From JAOTVV01 sp039591075 (GTDB lineage: Bacteria > Gemmatimonadota > Gemmatimonadetes > Gemmatimonadales > GWC2-71-9), in contig JBDHEI010000004.1 of assembly GCA_039591075.1 (NCBI GenBank), forward strand, positions 62,001 to 126,000: a stretch of DNA of 64,000 bases, written 5' to 3'. The notes below the pieces were generated by a model that saw only the letters and a program-made list of their open reading frames with translations, was not told the DNA's origin and searched no databases. The position numbers and the translations under genes were made by a program. Positions 43,443-52,092 of this stretch are shown here, one piece after another (the stretch's first letter is position 1; the number at the start of each line of letters is the position of its first letter).

Positions 43443-44517
43443 CCCGCACGACCTCCATAGGTGTGCCGCTACCGCGGTCCACGACGTGTCCGACAACGGC
43501 AGCCGAGAGGGTCCTCTCCCGTTCGAGGGCCTGCACGAGGGCATCGACGGCGTCTGGGGCCACGGCGATGAGGAGTCCGCCCGAGGTCTGGGCATCGCAG
43601 AGGATCGTCCGGACCACTGGGTCGACGTCCGGCGACCATGTCGTCCAGGCCTTCGCCGCGTCAGCATTGCGGGTAGTACCGCCCGGCACCGCGTTGGCAC
43701 GAACCATCTCGGAGACACGGGGAAAGACCGGCACTCGGTCGGCGAACAGCCGGGCGCCGACCCCGCTTGCCGCCAGCAGGTTATGGGCGTGACCCACGAG
43801 TCCGAATCCAGTTACGTCCGTGACTGCGTGCACGGCGTGTCCCACCGACCGCACCGCCGCCAGGGCTCCCGCGTTGAGGGTGGTCATGGCCGCGATGGCC
43901 CCGGCCATGTCGGTTTCGGTGATGGTGCCACGCTTCAGTGCCGTGGCGAGCACGCCCGTCCCCAGGGGTTTGGTGAGGACCAGATAGTCGTTGGACTGCG
44001 CACCCGCGTTGGTGAGCAGCTGGTCGGGGTGCGCCTCCCCTACGGCGACCATCCCGAACTTCGGCTCCGGGTCCTCGATGGAGTGGCCGCCAAGCACGAA
44101 CATCCCTGCCTCGCGTGCCTTGTCGACCGCACCACGGACGGTGTCGGCCACCAGTTCCAGCACCTCAGGGTCGCGAGGCCACGCGACAATGTTGAGTGCG
44201 AAGAGCGGCGTCGCTCCCATCGCGTACAAGTCACTCAGCGCGTTGGTGGCCGCGATCGCCCCGAACGTGTACGGATCGTCGACGATCGGCGTGAAGAAAT
44301 CCACCGTCGCCACGATGGCGCGGGTGTCGGATATCCGATACACCGCGGCATCGTCGCGTGTCAGGGCTGTCACGAGCGCCCGCGGATCATCGACCGCGGG
44401 GAGGTGGCGCAGGACCTGCGCCAGCTCAGCGGAGCCGAGCTTGCAGGCTCAACCGGAGCCGTGTGACAGTGTCGTCAGTCGAATGCGCGGCCGCTGGTCC
44501 CGCGGAGCGTCGGCCAT
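43432..44517 (-). CDS. selD: Selenide, water dikinase (selenophosphate synthetase), itself a selenoprotein
   Basis: SelD makes selenophosphate from selenide and ATP, the selenium donor for selenocysteine. Read from ATG 44517 the protein starts MADAPRDQRPRIRLTTLSHG, then SG, then a TGA at codon 23 (44451-44449), then ACKLGSAELAQVLRHLP and 330 more residues in frame to the stop at 43432. The position matches the Cys17/Sec site of SelD (SHGAGCGCK in E. coli), so the TGA must be read as selenocysteine. Downstream motifs confirm SelD: TVDFFTPIVDDP, MGATPLFALNIVAWP, GGHSIEDPEPKFGM and DVTGFGLVGHAHN. A gene finder would start at the internal GTG (44373) and miss the N-terminus. Total 361 residues with Sec. 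Confidence 0.93.
44415..44447 (-). promoter_or_regulatory. Candidate bacterial SECIS element in selD
   Basis: The UGA is followed after one base by CCTGC (44447-44443), an unpaired A, AGCTC (44441-44437), a nine-base loop GGCTCCGCT, GAGCT (44427-44423), GGC and GCAGG (44419-44415). The two 5-bp helices are perfect and stack across the internal loop, giving a 33-nt hairpin right after the Sec codon, where SelB-binding SECIS hairpins lie in bacteria. Loop details vary in this class, so the SelB contact bases are not assigned. Confidence 0.65.
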
Positions 44518-44657
44518 CGATGTCTCGTGCCCTTCCATGAATGATGATGTGCTGAACGGGCTCATCGGTACCCGGAACCCGATGGTCGCGCCCGATGGTG
44601 ATTCGAGGATGAAAGGTAGCAGGTCGGCGGGCGGGTTCGGAGTCCGCCACCGACGGT

Positions 44658-45548
44658 TTACCTCTCCGCGAGGAGGAGCACACGCAGGGCGATCAGCGCC
44701 TGCTCCTCGTTGCCGGTCGGATCAAAGGCCCCCTCGTTGGTCTGTAGCCGGATGAGGGCCGGCGCCGCGCGGCGGGCCGCGACTGCCACCTCTGGCCCCG
44801 TCAGGCCCAGGAGCATCTTCAGGGCGTGGAATGCGTGTGTGTTGGTCCACGAGCCGTCGTTCTGCTGCCGACCCAGGATCCGCCGGGCCAGGCCGACGAC
44901 CTTCGATCGATAGTCGATCGGGGCGTACGCCAGCGCTCCCAGCGCGCCCATGACGAGGTCCGGGGCCCAGCCGCCGTCCTCCTCCCAGAGCGCGGAGAGC
45001 GAGAGGAGCGAGTCAACATGACGCCGCACGGCGCTGCCCCGATCTGCGCCGGCGCGGAGGACGCTCCGTAACGCGTAACAGCTGAGGGCGAACCTTGCGC
45101 CCTGTTCATCATCGATCCGGAGGCCAGAGGGAAACTCGAGCGGCGCAGCCGGGTGATCCCACGCTCCGGGGGAGAAGAACCCGCTCAGGAAATGGCGGCA
45201 ACGATGCCCCACGTGGCGTTCCTCGTCGCATCCCTCGCCAAAGTGGCCGTCCCGATCTTCGGTTTGGAGCATGAAGCCGGAGGTCCGGACGACCGCCGCG
45301 TGATCGGCCTGGCACCCGAGCTCCAGCAGTTCCCAGGCAGCCCAGGCAGTGTCCATCAGGGAGCCGTTGACGCTTCCATCGATGCGGGTCTTCCGGCGGA
45401 TGGCCCGAACCAGATGCTCGGTGAGCTCGGTGTCTTCGCGTCGGGGATGGCCAGCAACGCGACGGGCAAGAACGCCCGTGCGGGTGTGCCGTCCCTCGAA
45501 GAACGCGGTAGTCCGTTCAATCGCCGTGTGGATCTCGGTGGTCGTCAT
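44658..45548 (-). CDS. Prenyltransferase/squalene-cyclase-fold protein, function unknown
   Basis: A 296-residue all-helical protein with repeats of the terpenoid cyclase/prenyltransferase alpha-alpha barrel type: DGSVNGSLMDTAWAAWELLEL, RDGHFGEGCD, EDGGWAPDLVMGALGAL, NDGSWTNTHAFHALKML and NEGAFDPTGNEEQALIAL. The DG(S/G)W-like repeats are QW-motif-like. No DXDD motif for protonation or CAAX-type zinc site is evident, so it may bind but not cyclise an isoprenoid, or act on an unrelated ligand. It lies 27 bp after the D-aminoacylase-like gene and 140 bp upstream of selD. Confidence 0.65.
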   Translation of the reverse strand: MTTTEIHTAIERTTAFFEGRHTRTGVLARRVAGHPRREDTELTEHLVRAIRRKTRIDGSVNGSLMDTAWAAWELLELGCQADHAAVVRTSGFMLQTEDRDGHFGEGCDEERHVGHRCRHFLSGFFSPGAWDHPAAPLEFPSGLRIDDEQGARFALSCYALRSVLRAGADRGSAVRRHVDSLLSLSALWEEDGGWAPDLVMGALGALAYAPIDYRSKVVGLARRILGRQQNDGSWTNTHAFHALKMLLGLTGPEVAVAARRAAPALIRLQTNEGAFDPTGNEEQALIALRVLLLAER

Positions 45549-45575
45549 GCGAGTCGCGGACCGCCGGGTCGGTGG

Positions 45576-47258
45576 CTACCGGCGGCCGGTCCATCCCGGC
45601 CCTCGCAGACCGCGACCCGGCCGCGCCGTGGTGAGCTGCCCGTCTTCCAATACCATCTGGCCGTTGACCACCACGTAGCGCACCCCTTCGGACAGCTGAT
45701 GGGGATCTTCGAACGTCGCGCGATCGATGATCGTGCGTTCGTCGAACACGGTGATGTCCGCGACCATCTGGGGTCGCAGGAGCCCGCGATCGAGCAAGCC
45801 CACCCGCTGCGCGGGCTGCGACGTCATCTTCCTGATGGCGTCTTCGAGTCTGAGCACGCCGTGCTCCCGCACGTACCTGCCGAGGATGCGCGGGAAGCTA
45901 CCGTAGACCCGTGGGTGCACCTTGTCTCGCGAGAGAATCCCGTCGGGCGCGACGGCGCCATAGTCGGTGCAGAAGCTGGTCCACCACTCGCCCACCGCTG
46001 CCCGAACGTCGCCTTCGCTCATGCTGAAGTAGATCGCGCCGGTGTTGCCGTTGTCCTTGATCACGATGTCGAAGAGGGCGTCCATGGGATCCGCACCCCA
46101 GAGAGCCGCGATCTGCGCCACCGTTTTTCCTTCGAGGTACTTGAGTGAATCCGCTAACACGCCAGCAACCAGGACGCCCGGGGCGCCTCCCGCGCCACGG
46201 AAGAAGCTCTCGGCGCCGACCGGAGGATTGAGCATGTCGGCTCGGATGCGTCGCCGGGCGGCCGGGTCGCGAAGCCGTCCGACCATTTCGGCCGTCCCGC
46301 CTTCATGGGCCCATTGTGGGATACTCGCGGCAAGCCCGGTGGCGGACGCCTGGTACGGATACACGTCCGCCGTCACGTCGATGCCCGATACCCGCGCGGA
46401 GTCGATGCGGGCGAGCACACGCGGCATGTCGCCCCAGCTCTCCCGACCGGCGCGCTTCAAATGCCAGATCTCGACGGGGATGTCGGCGGCGCGGGCAATG
46501 GCGAGCGCCTCGTCGAGTGCGTCATCGAGCCCCGCGCCTTCGTTGCGCAGGTGGGTGGCGTAGATCCCGCCATGTCGGCCGGCGGCCCGGGCCAGTTCAA
46601 CGAGCTCAGCTGTCGTGGCGTAGAAGGCTGGCGCGTACACGAGGGAGGTGGAGACACCGAGCGCTCCCTGCTGCATCGCCGAATCCACGAGCGCCTCCAT
46701 GCGGGCCATCTCGTCTGCGGTGGGAGCGCGATCCTCGTTACGAAGCACCATCTTCCGGATCTGCGTGGCACCAACGAAGGTCGCGATGTTGATGGCCGAT
46801 CCCGCTTGCTCGAGCCTCCGGAAATATCCATCCAGGTCTCGCCAGTCGACGGTCACGCCCAGGGATGCGTAGTACTCGGCATCCTCGGCGATCGTCGCAT
46901 CGGTTTGCGGTGCGACGGACGACCCCTCCCCCGTGATCTCGGTCGTGATCCCCTGGGTGATCTTGCTCGCCGCCCGCCCGTCGGCGAGCACCTTGATGTC
47001 TGACCAGCCCAGCATGTCGATGAAGCCCGGTGCGACGATCAGGCCGGACACGTCGACCCGCTCGCGCGTGGCTGCCTCCTCGAGCCGGCCAATGGTCACG
47101 ATTCGGTCGCCTCGGATCCCGATGTCCGCTCGGTACCTGGGATTCCCGGTGCCGTCGACGATCCAGCCGCCCTGGAAGACGATGTCCAGTCTGTCACCCG
47201 GCGCACAGGCCGACACCGCGACGACGGTCAGGGTGAGAAGTGCTCTCGCGATGCTCAC
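45576..47258 (-). CDS. N-acyl-D-amino-acid deacylase-like lipoprotein
   Basis: A 560-residue amidohydrolase with a lipoprotein signal (TLTVVAVSAC). The core matches D-aminoacylases: GGWIVDGTGNPRYRADIGIRGDRI, GITTEITGEGSS, IYATHLRNEG, IEIWHLKRAG-like segment VEIWHLKRAGRESW and the C-terminal KMTSQPAQRVGL. The first metal motif, usually PGFID-x-HxH, reads PGFIDMLGWSD, so both His ligands are missing. I recall this variant as common in a subgroup of secreted amidohydrolases. The enzyme may use one metal only. It starts at a GTG that overlaps the preceding amidohydrolase stop (GTGA). Confidence 0.85.
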   Translation of the reverse strand: MSIARALLTLTVVAVSACAPGDRLDIVFQGGWIVDGTGNPRYRADIGIRGDRIVTIGRLEEAATRERVDVSGLIVAPGFIDMLGWSDIKVLADGRAASKITQGITTEITGEGSSVAPQTDATIAEDAEYYASLGVTVDWRDLDGYFRRLEQAGSAINIATFVGATQIRKMVLRNEDRAPTADEMARMEALVDSAMQQGALGVSTSLVYAPAFYATTAELVELARAAGRHGGIYATHLRNEGAGLDDALDEALAIARAADIPVEIWHLKRAGRESWGDMPRVLARIDSARVSGIDVTADVYPYQASATGLAASIPQWAHEGGTAEMVGRLRDPAARRRIRADMLNPPVGAESFFRGAGGAPGVLVAGVLADSLKYLEGKTVAQIAALWGADPMDALFDIVIKDNGNTGAIYFSMSEGDVRAAVGEWWTSFCTDYGAVAPDGILSRDKVHPRVYGSFPRILGRYVREHGVLRLEDAIRKMTSQPAQRVGLLDRGLLRPQMVADITVFDERTIIDRATFEDPHQLSEGVRYVVVNGQMVLEDGQLTTARPGRGLRGPGWTGRR

Positions 47259-48616
47259 GGTCTCTCCTTCAGCTCCGCCGGGGTGTAGGCCACTCCGCGA
47301 TACACGACCCGATCGATGGTGCGGCTGTTCCGAATGTCTTCCAATGGGTTGGCGTTCAAGATGACGAAATCGGCCAGGGCGCCAGCGCGAAGGACGCCGA
47401 TCGAGTCTGCGCCGAGGAGGCGAGCAGTCGTTCCGGTCGCCGCCAGGAGAGCGTCGCGCGGCAGGAGGCCGGCGCGCACAAGGAGCGCCATCTCATCGTG
47501 CAGACTCGCTCCGGGCGCGAGCAGCTGATTCGGCGCATCTGACCCGGCGATCACAGATCCCCCGAGCCGATGGAACATGCGAACGAATCGGTCCTGATAG
47601 GGCCGCGCTCGCCGGAACGCCTGGAACTGCTCCTCGTCGAGGTCCGCCCGCCAAATGAGATCTGGGATGTCCCAGTCCCGGCGCACGGTCTCTGGCACGG
47701 CAGAGAGATCCAATCGCTCGATGAAGCGCGGATTCGTGAGGTTGGCCCAAGCCTCGTGAAGTGTCAGGGTCGGCACGATACTGACACCGAGCTGTGTCAA
47801 CTCGCGCGCGGTGCGATCGAGGGCCGCGGAATCGAGTGATGACCACGTACGCTCTTGGAGATTCCACCCACTGAAGAAGTCGTTGTGCGCGGCGATGTAC
47901 CGGCCTCGGTCGGCGGCGGTAGCCTCCACGACGCCCGACATGTGCTCGAGGAACCGGATACCGAGCCGGGCTGCCGTGAGCGCGTCGACGCGACCGAGGT
48001 GCGCGGCGAGTGGGAGGTTCAGAACGTTGGCCTCGTCGGTGATGGCCTCGAGCAGCGGCCGATCCACCTTGGTGTACACCTTCGCCTGGTCGACGTCGAG
48101 TAGCACCAGTCGGTCGATGGCAGCGCGACCCTCGGTCGTGGTTCCGACCTGGATGGCGCTGGGCCATGTTGCCGGGGCCGCGTCGATCATGGCGCCGGCA
48201 ATGAACATCCGCGGACCGAGTGTGGATCCCAGCGAGACCGCTTCTCGCAGCGCGATCACGCTGTCGAGGGTGCCACCCATGTCCCGCACGGTGGTGACGC
48301 CGTAGCCTAGAAAGCGACCCAGCGTCCACCGCTCGACGTGGGTATGCCCGTCGATCAGACCGGGGATGACCCATTTCCCGTCGATTCGTACCTCTACCGC
48401 TCCCTTGGGTACGGCGACCGCCGTCGGTGGGCCGACAGCTTCGATTCGTCCGTCCTTTACCAGGATCACGGCGTCCATGAGCAGCGGGGCCCCGGTGCCG
48501 TCGAACACCTCCGCGCCCACGTACGCCGTGGTACCAGCACCCGGCTCGCACGCCGCAGCGAGGATGACGATCAGTGAGATGCCGACGCTACTGCGGATCA
48601 GATGACGTATGGTCAT
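47255..48616 (-). CDS. Amidohydrolase-family lipoprotein
   Basis: A 453-residue exported hydrolase with a lipobox at LAAAC. The metal motif DGHTHV is intact (VIPGLIDGHTHVERW), followed by KVYTKVDRP with the bridging Lys region, PLAAHLGRVDAL, FLEHMSGV and the Asp of IAGSDAPNQL. This is the pattern of the imidazolonepropionase/prolidase-like amidohydrolases secreted by soil bacteria. The likely substrates are cyclic imides or acyl dipeptides in the periplasm. It overlaps the D-aminoacylase-like gene and the DUF4440 gene; the three together may form an extracytoplasmic amide-degradation unit. Confidence 0.87.
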   Translation of the reverse strand: MTIRHLIRSSVGISLIVILAAACEPGAGTTAYVGAEVFDGTGAPLLMDAVILVKDGRIEAVGPPTAVAVPKGAVEVRIDGKWVIPGLIDGHTHVERWTLGRFLGYGVTTVRDMGGTLDSVIALREAVSLGSTLGPRMFIAGAMIDAAPATWPSAIQVGTTTEGRAAIDRLVLLDVDQAKVYTKVDRPLLEAITDEANVLNLPLAAHLGRVDALTAARLGIRFLEHMSGVVEATAADRGRYIAAHNDFFSGWNLQERTWSSLDSAALDRTARELTQLGVSIVPTLTLHEAWANLTNPRFIERLDLSAVPETVRRDWDIPDLIWRADLDEEQFQAFRRARPYQDRFVRMFHRLGGSVIAGSDAPNQLLAPGASLHDEMALLVRAGLLPRDALLAATGTTARLLGADSIGVLRAGALADFVILNANPLEDIRNSRTIDRVVYRGVAYTPAELKERP

Positions 48617-49079
48617 GGATGATGAGCCAGCGTCCGTCCGTGCGGGTGAGCACGAGAGTGAAGGGACCACTCGCGGTGACCGAATCCCCGCGGAAAAGCA
48701 CGAACCGCGCGGTGGCCAGGGCATGAGCGGTGCCGAGCAATCTCGCTGCGATGTCGTCGAACCTGAGCGAGTCCCGCTGCGCCCCGACGGCGAACGTCGG
48801 GGCGTAGTGGTTCCTGATCCAATCGTACCCGTACTGGGGACGGCCGTCCGCTACGAAGGCTGTAAGCGAATCGACCGCGTAGTCCGAGACGAACCCATCC
48901 AGATCGCCGGCATTCCATGCGGCGGCCGAGTGGGTGAGCAACGCGCGGATCTCGGCCAGCGGATCACCTGTCTCGACGAGTCGTGGCTGGCACCCCGCCG
49001 TGGCGGCGAGCGCGAGCCAGAACAGGATGGGCGTGAGCGAGCAACGGTGTACCACCGTGCCGAAACCGTGTCGGCTCAC
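48588..49079 (-). CDS. DUF4440/SnoaL-like lipoprotein
   Basis: A small exported protein of about 163 residues. A hydrophobic segment (LTPILFWLALAATAGC) ends in a lipobox Cys. The mature part is an NTF2-like cone: EIRALLTHSAAAWNAGDLDGFVSDYA, LVLTRTDGRWLIIHDHTS at the end. DUF4440 proteins bind or modify small ligands in unclear ways. Several GTG starts are possible (49079, 49055); the longer ORF from 49178 is improbable because its N-terminus is Arg-rich and not signal-like. The 3' end overlaps the amidohydrolase gene by 29 bp. Confidence 0.65.
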   Translation of the reverse strand: MSRHGFGTVVHRCSLTPILFWLALAATAGCQPRLVETGDPLAEIRALLTHSAAAWNAGDLDGFVSDYAVDSLTAFVADGRPQYGYDWIRNHYAPTFAVGAQRDSLRFDDIAARLLGTAHALATARFVLFRGDSVTASGPFTLVLTRTDGRWLIIHDHTSSDPQ

Positions 49080-49244
49080 GCTGCCCCCCGGAGCGCGAAC
49101 GCGCGCCGACCTCGGTGACACTGTCGACGCGCCGTTCTCACCGCCGGTTCCTCGTCTCTTGTGTGACATCCCCACCACCCCGGAAATGCCCGGCTCTCCC
49201 TTTGGCCCGATCCGTGCGCGCGGGGGCGTGCAGCCCCGTGCAAT

Positions 49245-49622
49245 CTACCGGCGCCGCTTTCTCGCGGACGAGCGCTTGGCGGCCTTCTTCACCGGTCGCT
49301 TTCTGGCGGCCTTCTTCACGGGGCGCTTCGCGGCCGCTTTCTTCGCCGGCCGCTTCTTGGCCGCTTTCCGGGCAGGTCGCTTCTTGGCCGTCTTCCGAGC
49401 CGGTTTCCGCTTCGCGACCTTGCGCGCGGCCGGCTTGGGCGGCGGCGGTTTCGCCGGGGTGGCGGCTTGCGGCTTGGGTGCCGGCGTGGCTGGCTTCTCG
49501 ACCTCTGGTTTCGACCAGAGATACTCCTTGGGTTCTGGCGGCGCCGGAGGTTTCACGGGGGGAGTCAGTGGCATGGGATCCCACATCCCCGGGCCGCCAC
49601 CGGTGTCGAAGGACCAGGGCAT
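49245..49622 (-). CDS. Histone H1-like Lys/Ala/Pro-rich repeat protein
   Basis: A 125-residue basic protein with AGGAGG before its ATG. The N-terminal third is Pro-rich and hydrophobic (MPWSFDTGGGPGMWDPMPL, then PPVKPPAPPEPKEYLW). The C-terminal two thirds are imperfect repeats of about eight residues based on K(K/R)RP(A/V)(K/R)KAA, ending RSSARKRRR. The composition matches histone-H1-like and AlgP-type bacterial nucleoid proteins, so DNA compaction is likely. The repeats are also visible in the DNA. It is monocistronic, facing the divergent Ig/PD40 gene. Confidence 0.75.
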   Translation of the reverse strand: MPWSFDTGGGPGMWDPMPLTPPVKPPAPPEPKEYLWSKPEVEKPATPAPKPQAATPAKPPPPKPAARKVAKRKPARKTAKKRPARKAAKKRPAKKAAAKRPVKKAARKRPVKKAAKRSSARKRRR

Positions 49623-49743
49623 ATAGAGCCTCCTTCAAAAGGGTATGCCGAGGCACTCGTAGTTTCCGTGCACGTCGGGTCGAGCGCAAGGGGAGCCGTG
49701 ACACCGCGAGATCGATCCGAGCGGCCCCACGTGCGCTCTGCGC

Positions 49744-49773
49744 TTGACACCCGCGTGTAGCGGCTCTTAGCTT
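49744..49773 (+). promoter_or_regulatory. Candidate sigma-70 promoter of the Ig-like/PD40 gene
   Basis: TTGACA (49744-49749) is a consensus -35. After 18 bp, TAGCTT (49768-49773) matches the key T, A and final T of a -10. The transcript would begin about 50 bp before the ATG at 49831, in an AT-rich stretch that contrasts with the surroundings. Confidence 0.45.
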
Positions 49774-49830
49774 GGCTACATATCTTCAGTATCGATATTG
49801 ACTTACGGCTCTTGCGGGGTAACGGAGTCC

Positions 49831-52056
49831 ATGGCTCGAACCCGATCCACACTGGGTCTCTTGGCGGCCGTATTCTCGGTGGGCGCGCCCGCTGGGTTGG
49901 CTGCACAGGTGGCGGATCTTCAGGTGATCCCCGCCTCGGTGTCGCTAGCGGTTGGCGAGCGTCAAGAGGTGTTGGCGGTCGCATACAACAGTCGTGGGGA
50001 CGTCGTCAGTCGGATCACGTTCCGCTGGGCGGTGACGGATTCCGCCATTGCGCGGGTCGAGATCGATCGCTCGGCCCCTCCGGGCGTCGTCAATGTCGTT
50101 GGGCTGGCACCCGGCTTTGCGCAGGTGACCATACAGGCGGGCAATCAGCGCAGGACGGTCGGGGTCCAGGTCCAGGGTGGGGTGGCTCGGGTGGCGCCGG
50201 GGTCGGGGGCCGCGACGATTCTCCGGATCGAGCCTGCACAAGTGTACCTGTTTCCGCTCGAGGGTCTACAGCTGCGTGCCGTGTTCCTCAAGGACGACGG
50301 ATCGTCGGCCGCCCCGCAGCAAGTGACCTGGCGGTCGTTCCGCGCCGAGATCGCCGACATCGATCGGACCGGAAAGGTGGTCGGGATCGCCGCGGGAGTA
50401 GGGGCGATCGAGGCCAGCACGCCCGGAGGACTGAGTGCCCGGGTGCAGGTCCAGGTTGCGCTCGCACCGTGGGGGTTCCTCTTGCCGAGGATGTCCCTGT
50501 CTCCGCTCGAGTCGGATACGATACGGGTGGTGGTAGCGAGTCAGGGTAATCGGCCAGTCGATCCGCGACAGCTCGACACGTGGCGCTCCACCAATCCCGA
50601 CGTCGTGACGGTCTCACCCGTCGGGGTGATCACGGCCATGTCGGCCGGGCAGTCGGAGATCGTGGTGTCCGGCTTCGGACAGGAGTCGCGGCTCTCGGTT
50701 TCGGTGCACAAACCGGTGGCGTTCGTCGACATCAAGCCGCGCCAGGGCGAGGTGGTGGTGCCGCTTGGCGGGACGGTCACCTTCGAGGCCACGGCGTACA
50801 CGGCCGACAGTGCGGCCCTTCCCGACGTGGCCCGAGTGTGGCTCATCCAGGATACGTCCATCGCCGGCCTCACGCCCACTGGGACCGTCACGGGCCGAAA
50901 GATCGGAACCACCACGCAGCGACTCCTTGTGCGGGGCTTCCCAGACGCGACGTGGACGATCAAAGTGGTTTCCACCGGTCTCGTTCTCGATCGCGCTCGC
51001 CTGGGCCTCAGCTTGAGGGATCGCGCCACCCTTCGCGCCTCCTTCGCCGACACGCTTGGCAACCCGCTCGCGCCGGCGTCGCAGCTCACGTGGTCGAGCT
51101 CCGATCCGGGCGTTGTGATGGTGGATCCCGATGGTAACCTGACGCCGGTCACGTTCGGTCGGGCGACCGTGACGGCGGCGACTCCGTGGGGAGTGGCCGA
51201 TACCGCCACCGTCATCGTCCAAGGCGAGATCGTGGTCACGTCCACGCGGGAGGGCAGTGCCGACCTCTACGCGTTCGAGCGGGCGGATCCAGGTCGCTTT
51301 GTGCGCATCACGCAGGATGCGGGTGATGAACTCGGGCCGGCGTACTCGCCTGACGGGTCGCTCGTCGCGTATGCCACCAATCGGGATGGGAATTTCGAGA
51401 TCTACGTGGTGGATGCCGACGGCACCAATCGACGGCGGATCACGAGCACGGTAGCGAACGAGACGGAGCCCACCTGGACGCCAGACGGCAACCGTATCGT
51501 CTACCAGTCGGACGCCTCCGGGACCGCCCAGATTGGGATCATGCAGGTCGACGGCTCAGGCCAGCGGTCACTCACCGACGGTCGGGCGAACATGGAACCT
51601 GCGGTATCGCCAGACGGGACCCGAATTGCGTTCTCGTCGATCCGGGACGGCAACTACGAGATCTACATCATGGATCTCGACGGCTCCAATCAACGGAACG
51701 TCTCGCAGTCGGGTCCGTCGACCCATGAGCGGGTGCCCGCATGGCTCGACGACGATACGATCGTGCTGCTACGCGAGGAGCGGTCGGGGAGATCGGCAAC
51801 CTGGGTCGTCGTGCGGCAGCGTTTGGGGGGCGAAGCCCGAGTACTCACCGAGCCCACGGTCGTCATCAGCGATTTCGCCTTGTCGGGGGACGGGACCCTG
51901 CTTGCGGCGGCGATCGAGGCCCCCGGACCCTCCGGGGGCACATCGCGCCGGTTGTTTCTGATCCCCATCGGGGGCGGTCAGCCGACTGAAGTTCCTCGGA
52001 AGAACGACTTCGAGCAGCTCGTCCGCCCGAGCTTCCGACCGGCACTGCGGCCTTAG
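49831..52056 (+). CDS. Secreted protein with BIG2-type Ig repeats and TolB/PD40 propeller
   Basis: A 741-residue exported protein. The signal peptide ends GLAAQV, and GGAG precedes the ATG. About four Ig-like repeats of the BIG2 type follow (IPASVSLAVGERQEVLAVAY, IEPAQVYLFPLEGLQLRAV, then others with WRSTNPDVVTVSPVGVITAM). From about residue 470 a beta-propeller with TolB/PD40 blades appears: AYSPDGSLVAYATNRDGN, TWTPDGNRIVYQSDASG, AVSPDGTRIAFSSIRDGN. Ig repeats plus a propeller suggest a surface or periplasmic adhesion or scaffold protein. No enzymatic motif is seen. Confidence 0.85.
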   Translation: MARTRSTLGLLAAVFSVGAPAGLAAQVADLQVIPASVSLAVGERQEVLAVAYNSRGDVVSRITFRWAVTDSAIARVEIDRSAPPGVVNVVGLAPGFAQVTIQAGNQRRTVGVQVQGGVARVAPGSGAATILRIEPAQVYLFPLEGLQLRAVFLKDDGSSAAPQQVTWRSFRAEIADIDRTGKVVGIAAGVGAIEASTPGGLSARVQVQVALAPWGFLLPRMSLSPLESDTIRVVVASQGNRPVDPRQLDTWRSTNPDVVTVSPVGVITAMSAGQSEIVVSGFGQESRLSVSVHKPVAFVDIKPRQGEVVVPLGGTVTFEATAYTADSAALPDVARVWLIQDTSIAGLTPTGTVTGRKIGTTTQRLLVRGFPDATWTIKVVSTGLVLDRARLGLSLRDRATLRASFADTLGNPLAPASQLTWSSSDPGVVMVDPDGNLTPVTFGRATVTAATPWGVADTATVIVQGEIVVTSTREGSADLYAFERADPGRFVRITQDAGDELGPAYSPDGSLVAYATNRDGNFEIYVVDADGTNRRRITSTVANETEPTWTPDGNRIVYQSDASGTAQIGIMQVDGSGQRSLTDGRANMEPAVSPDGTRIAFSSIRDGNYEIYIMDLDGSNQRNVSQSGPSTHERVPAWLDDDTIVLLREERSGRSATWVVVRQRLGGEARVLTEPTVVISDFALSGDGTLLAAAIEAPGPSGGTSRRLFLIPIGGGQPTEVPRKNDFEQLVRPSFRPALRP

Positions 52057-52092
52057 CGCGGCCACGCTCCGGCCGAACCCGTGTCCTGACTG

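Noticed and set aside
44600..44660. tRNA-like T-arm (GGCGGGTTCGGAGTCCGCC) near selD, possibly selC
   Set aside because: The T-loop has G where A is expected, no acceptor stem or UCA anticodon loop is found around it on either strand.
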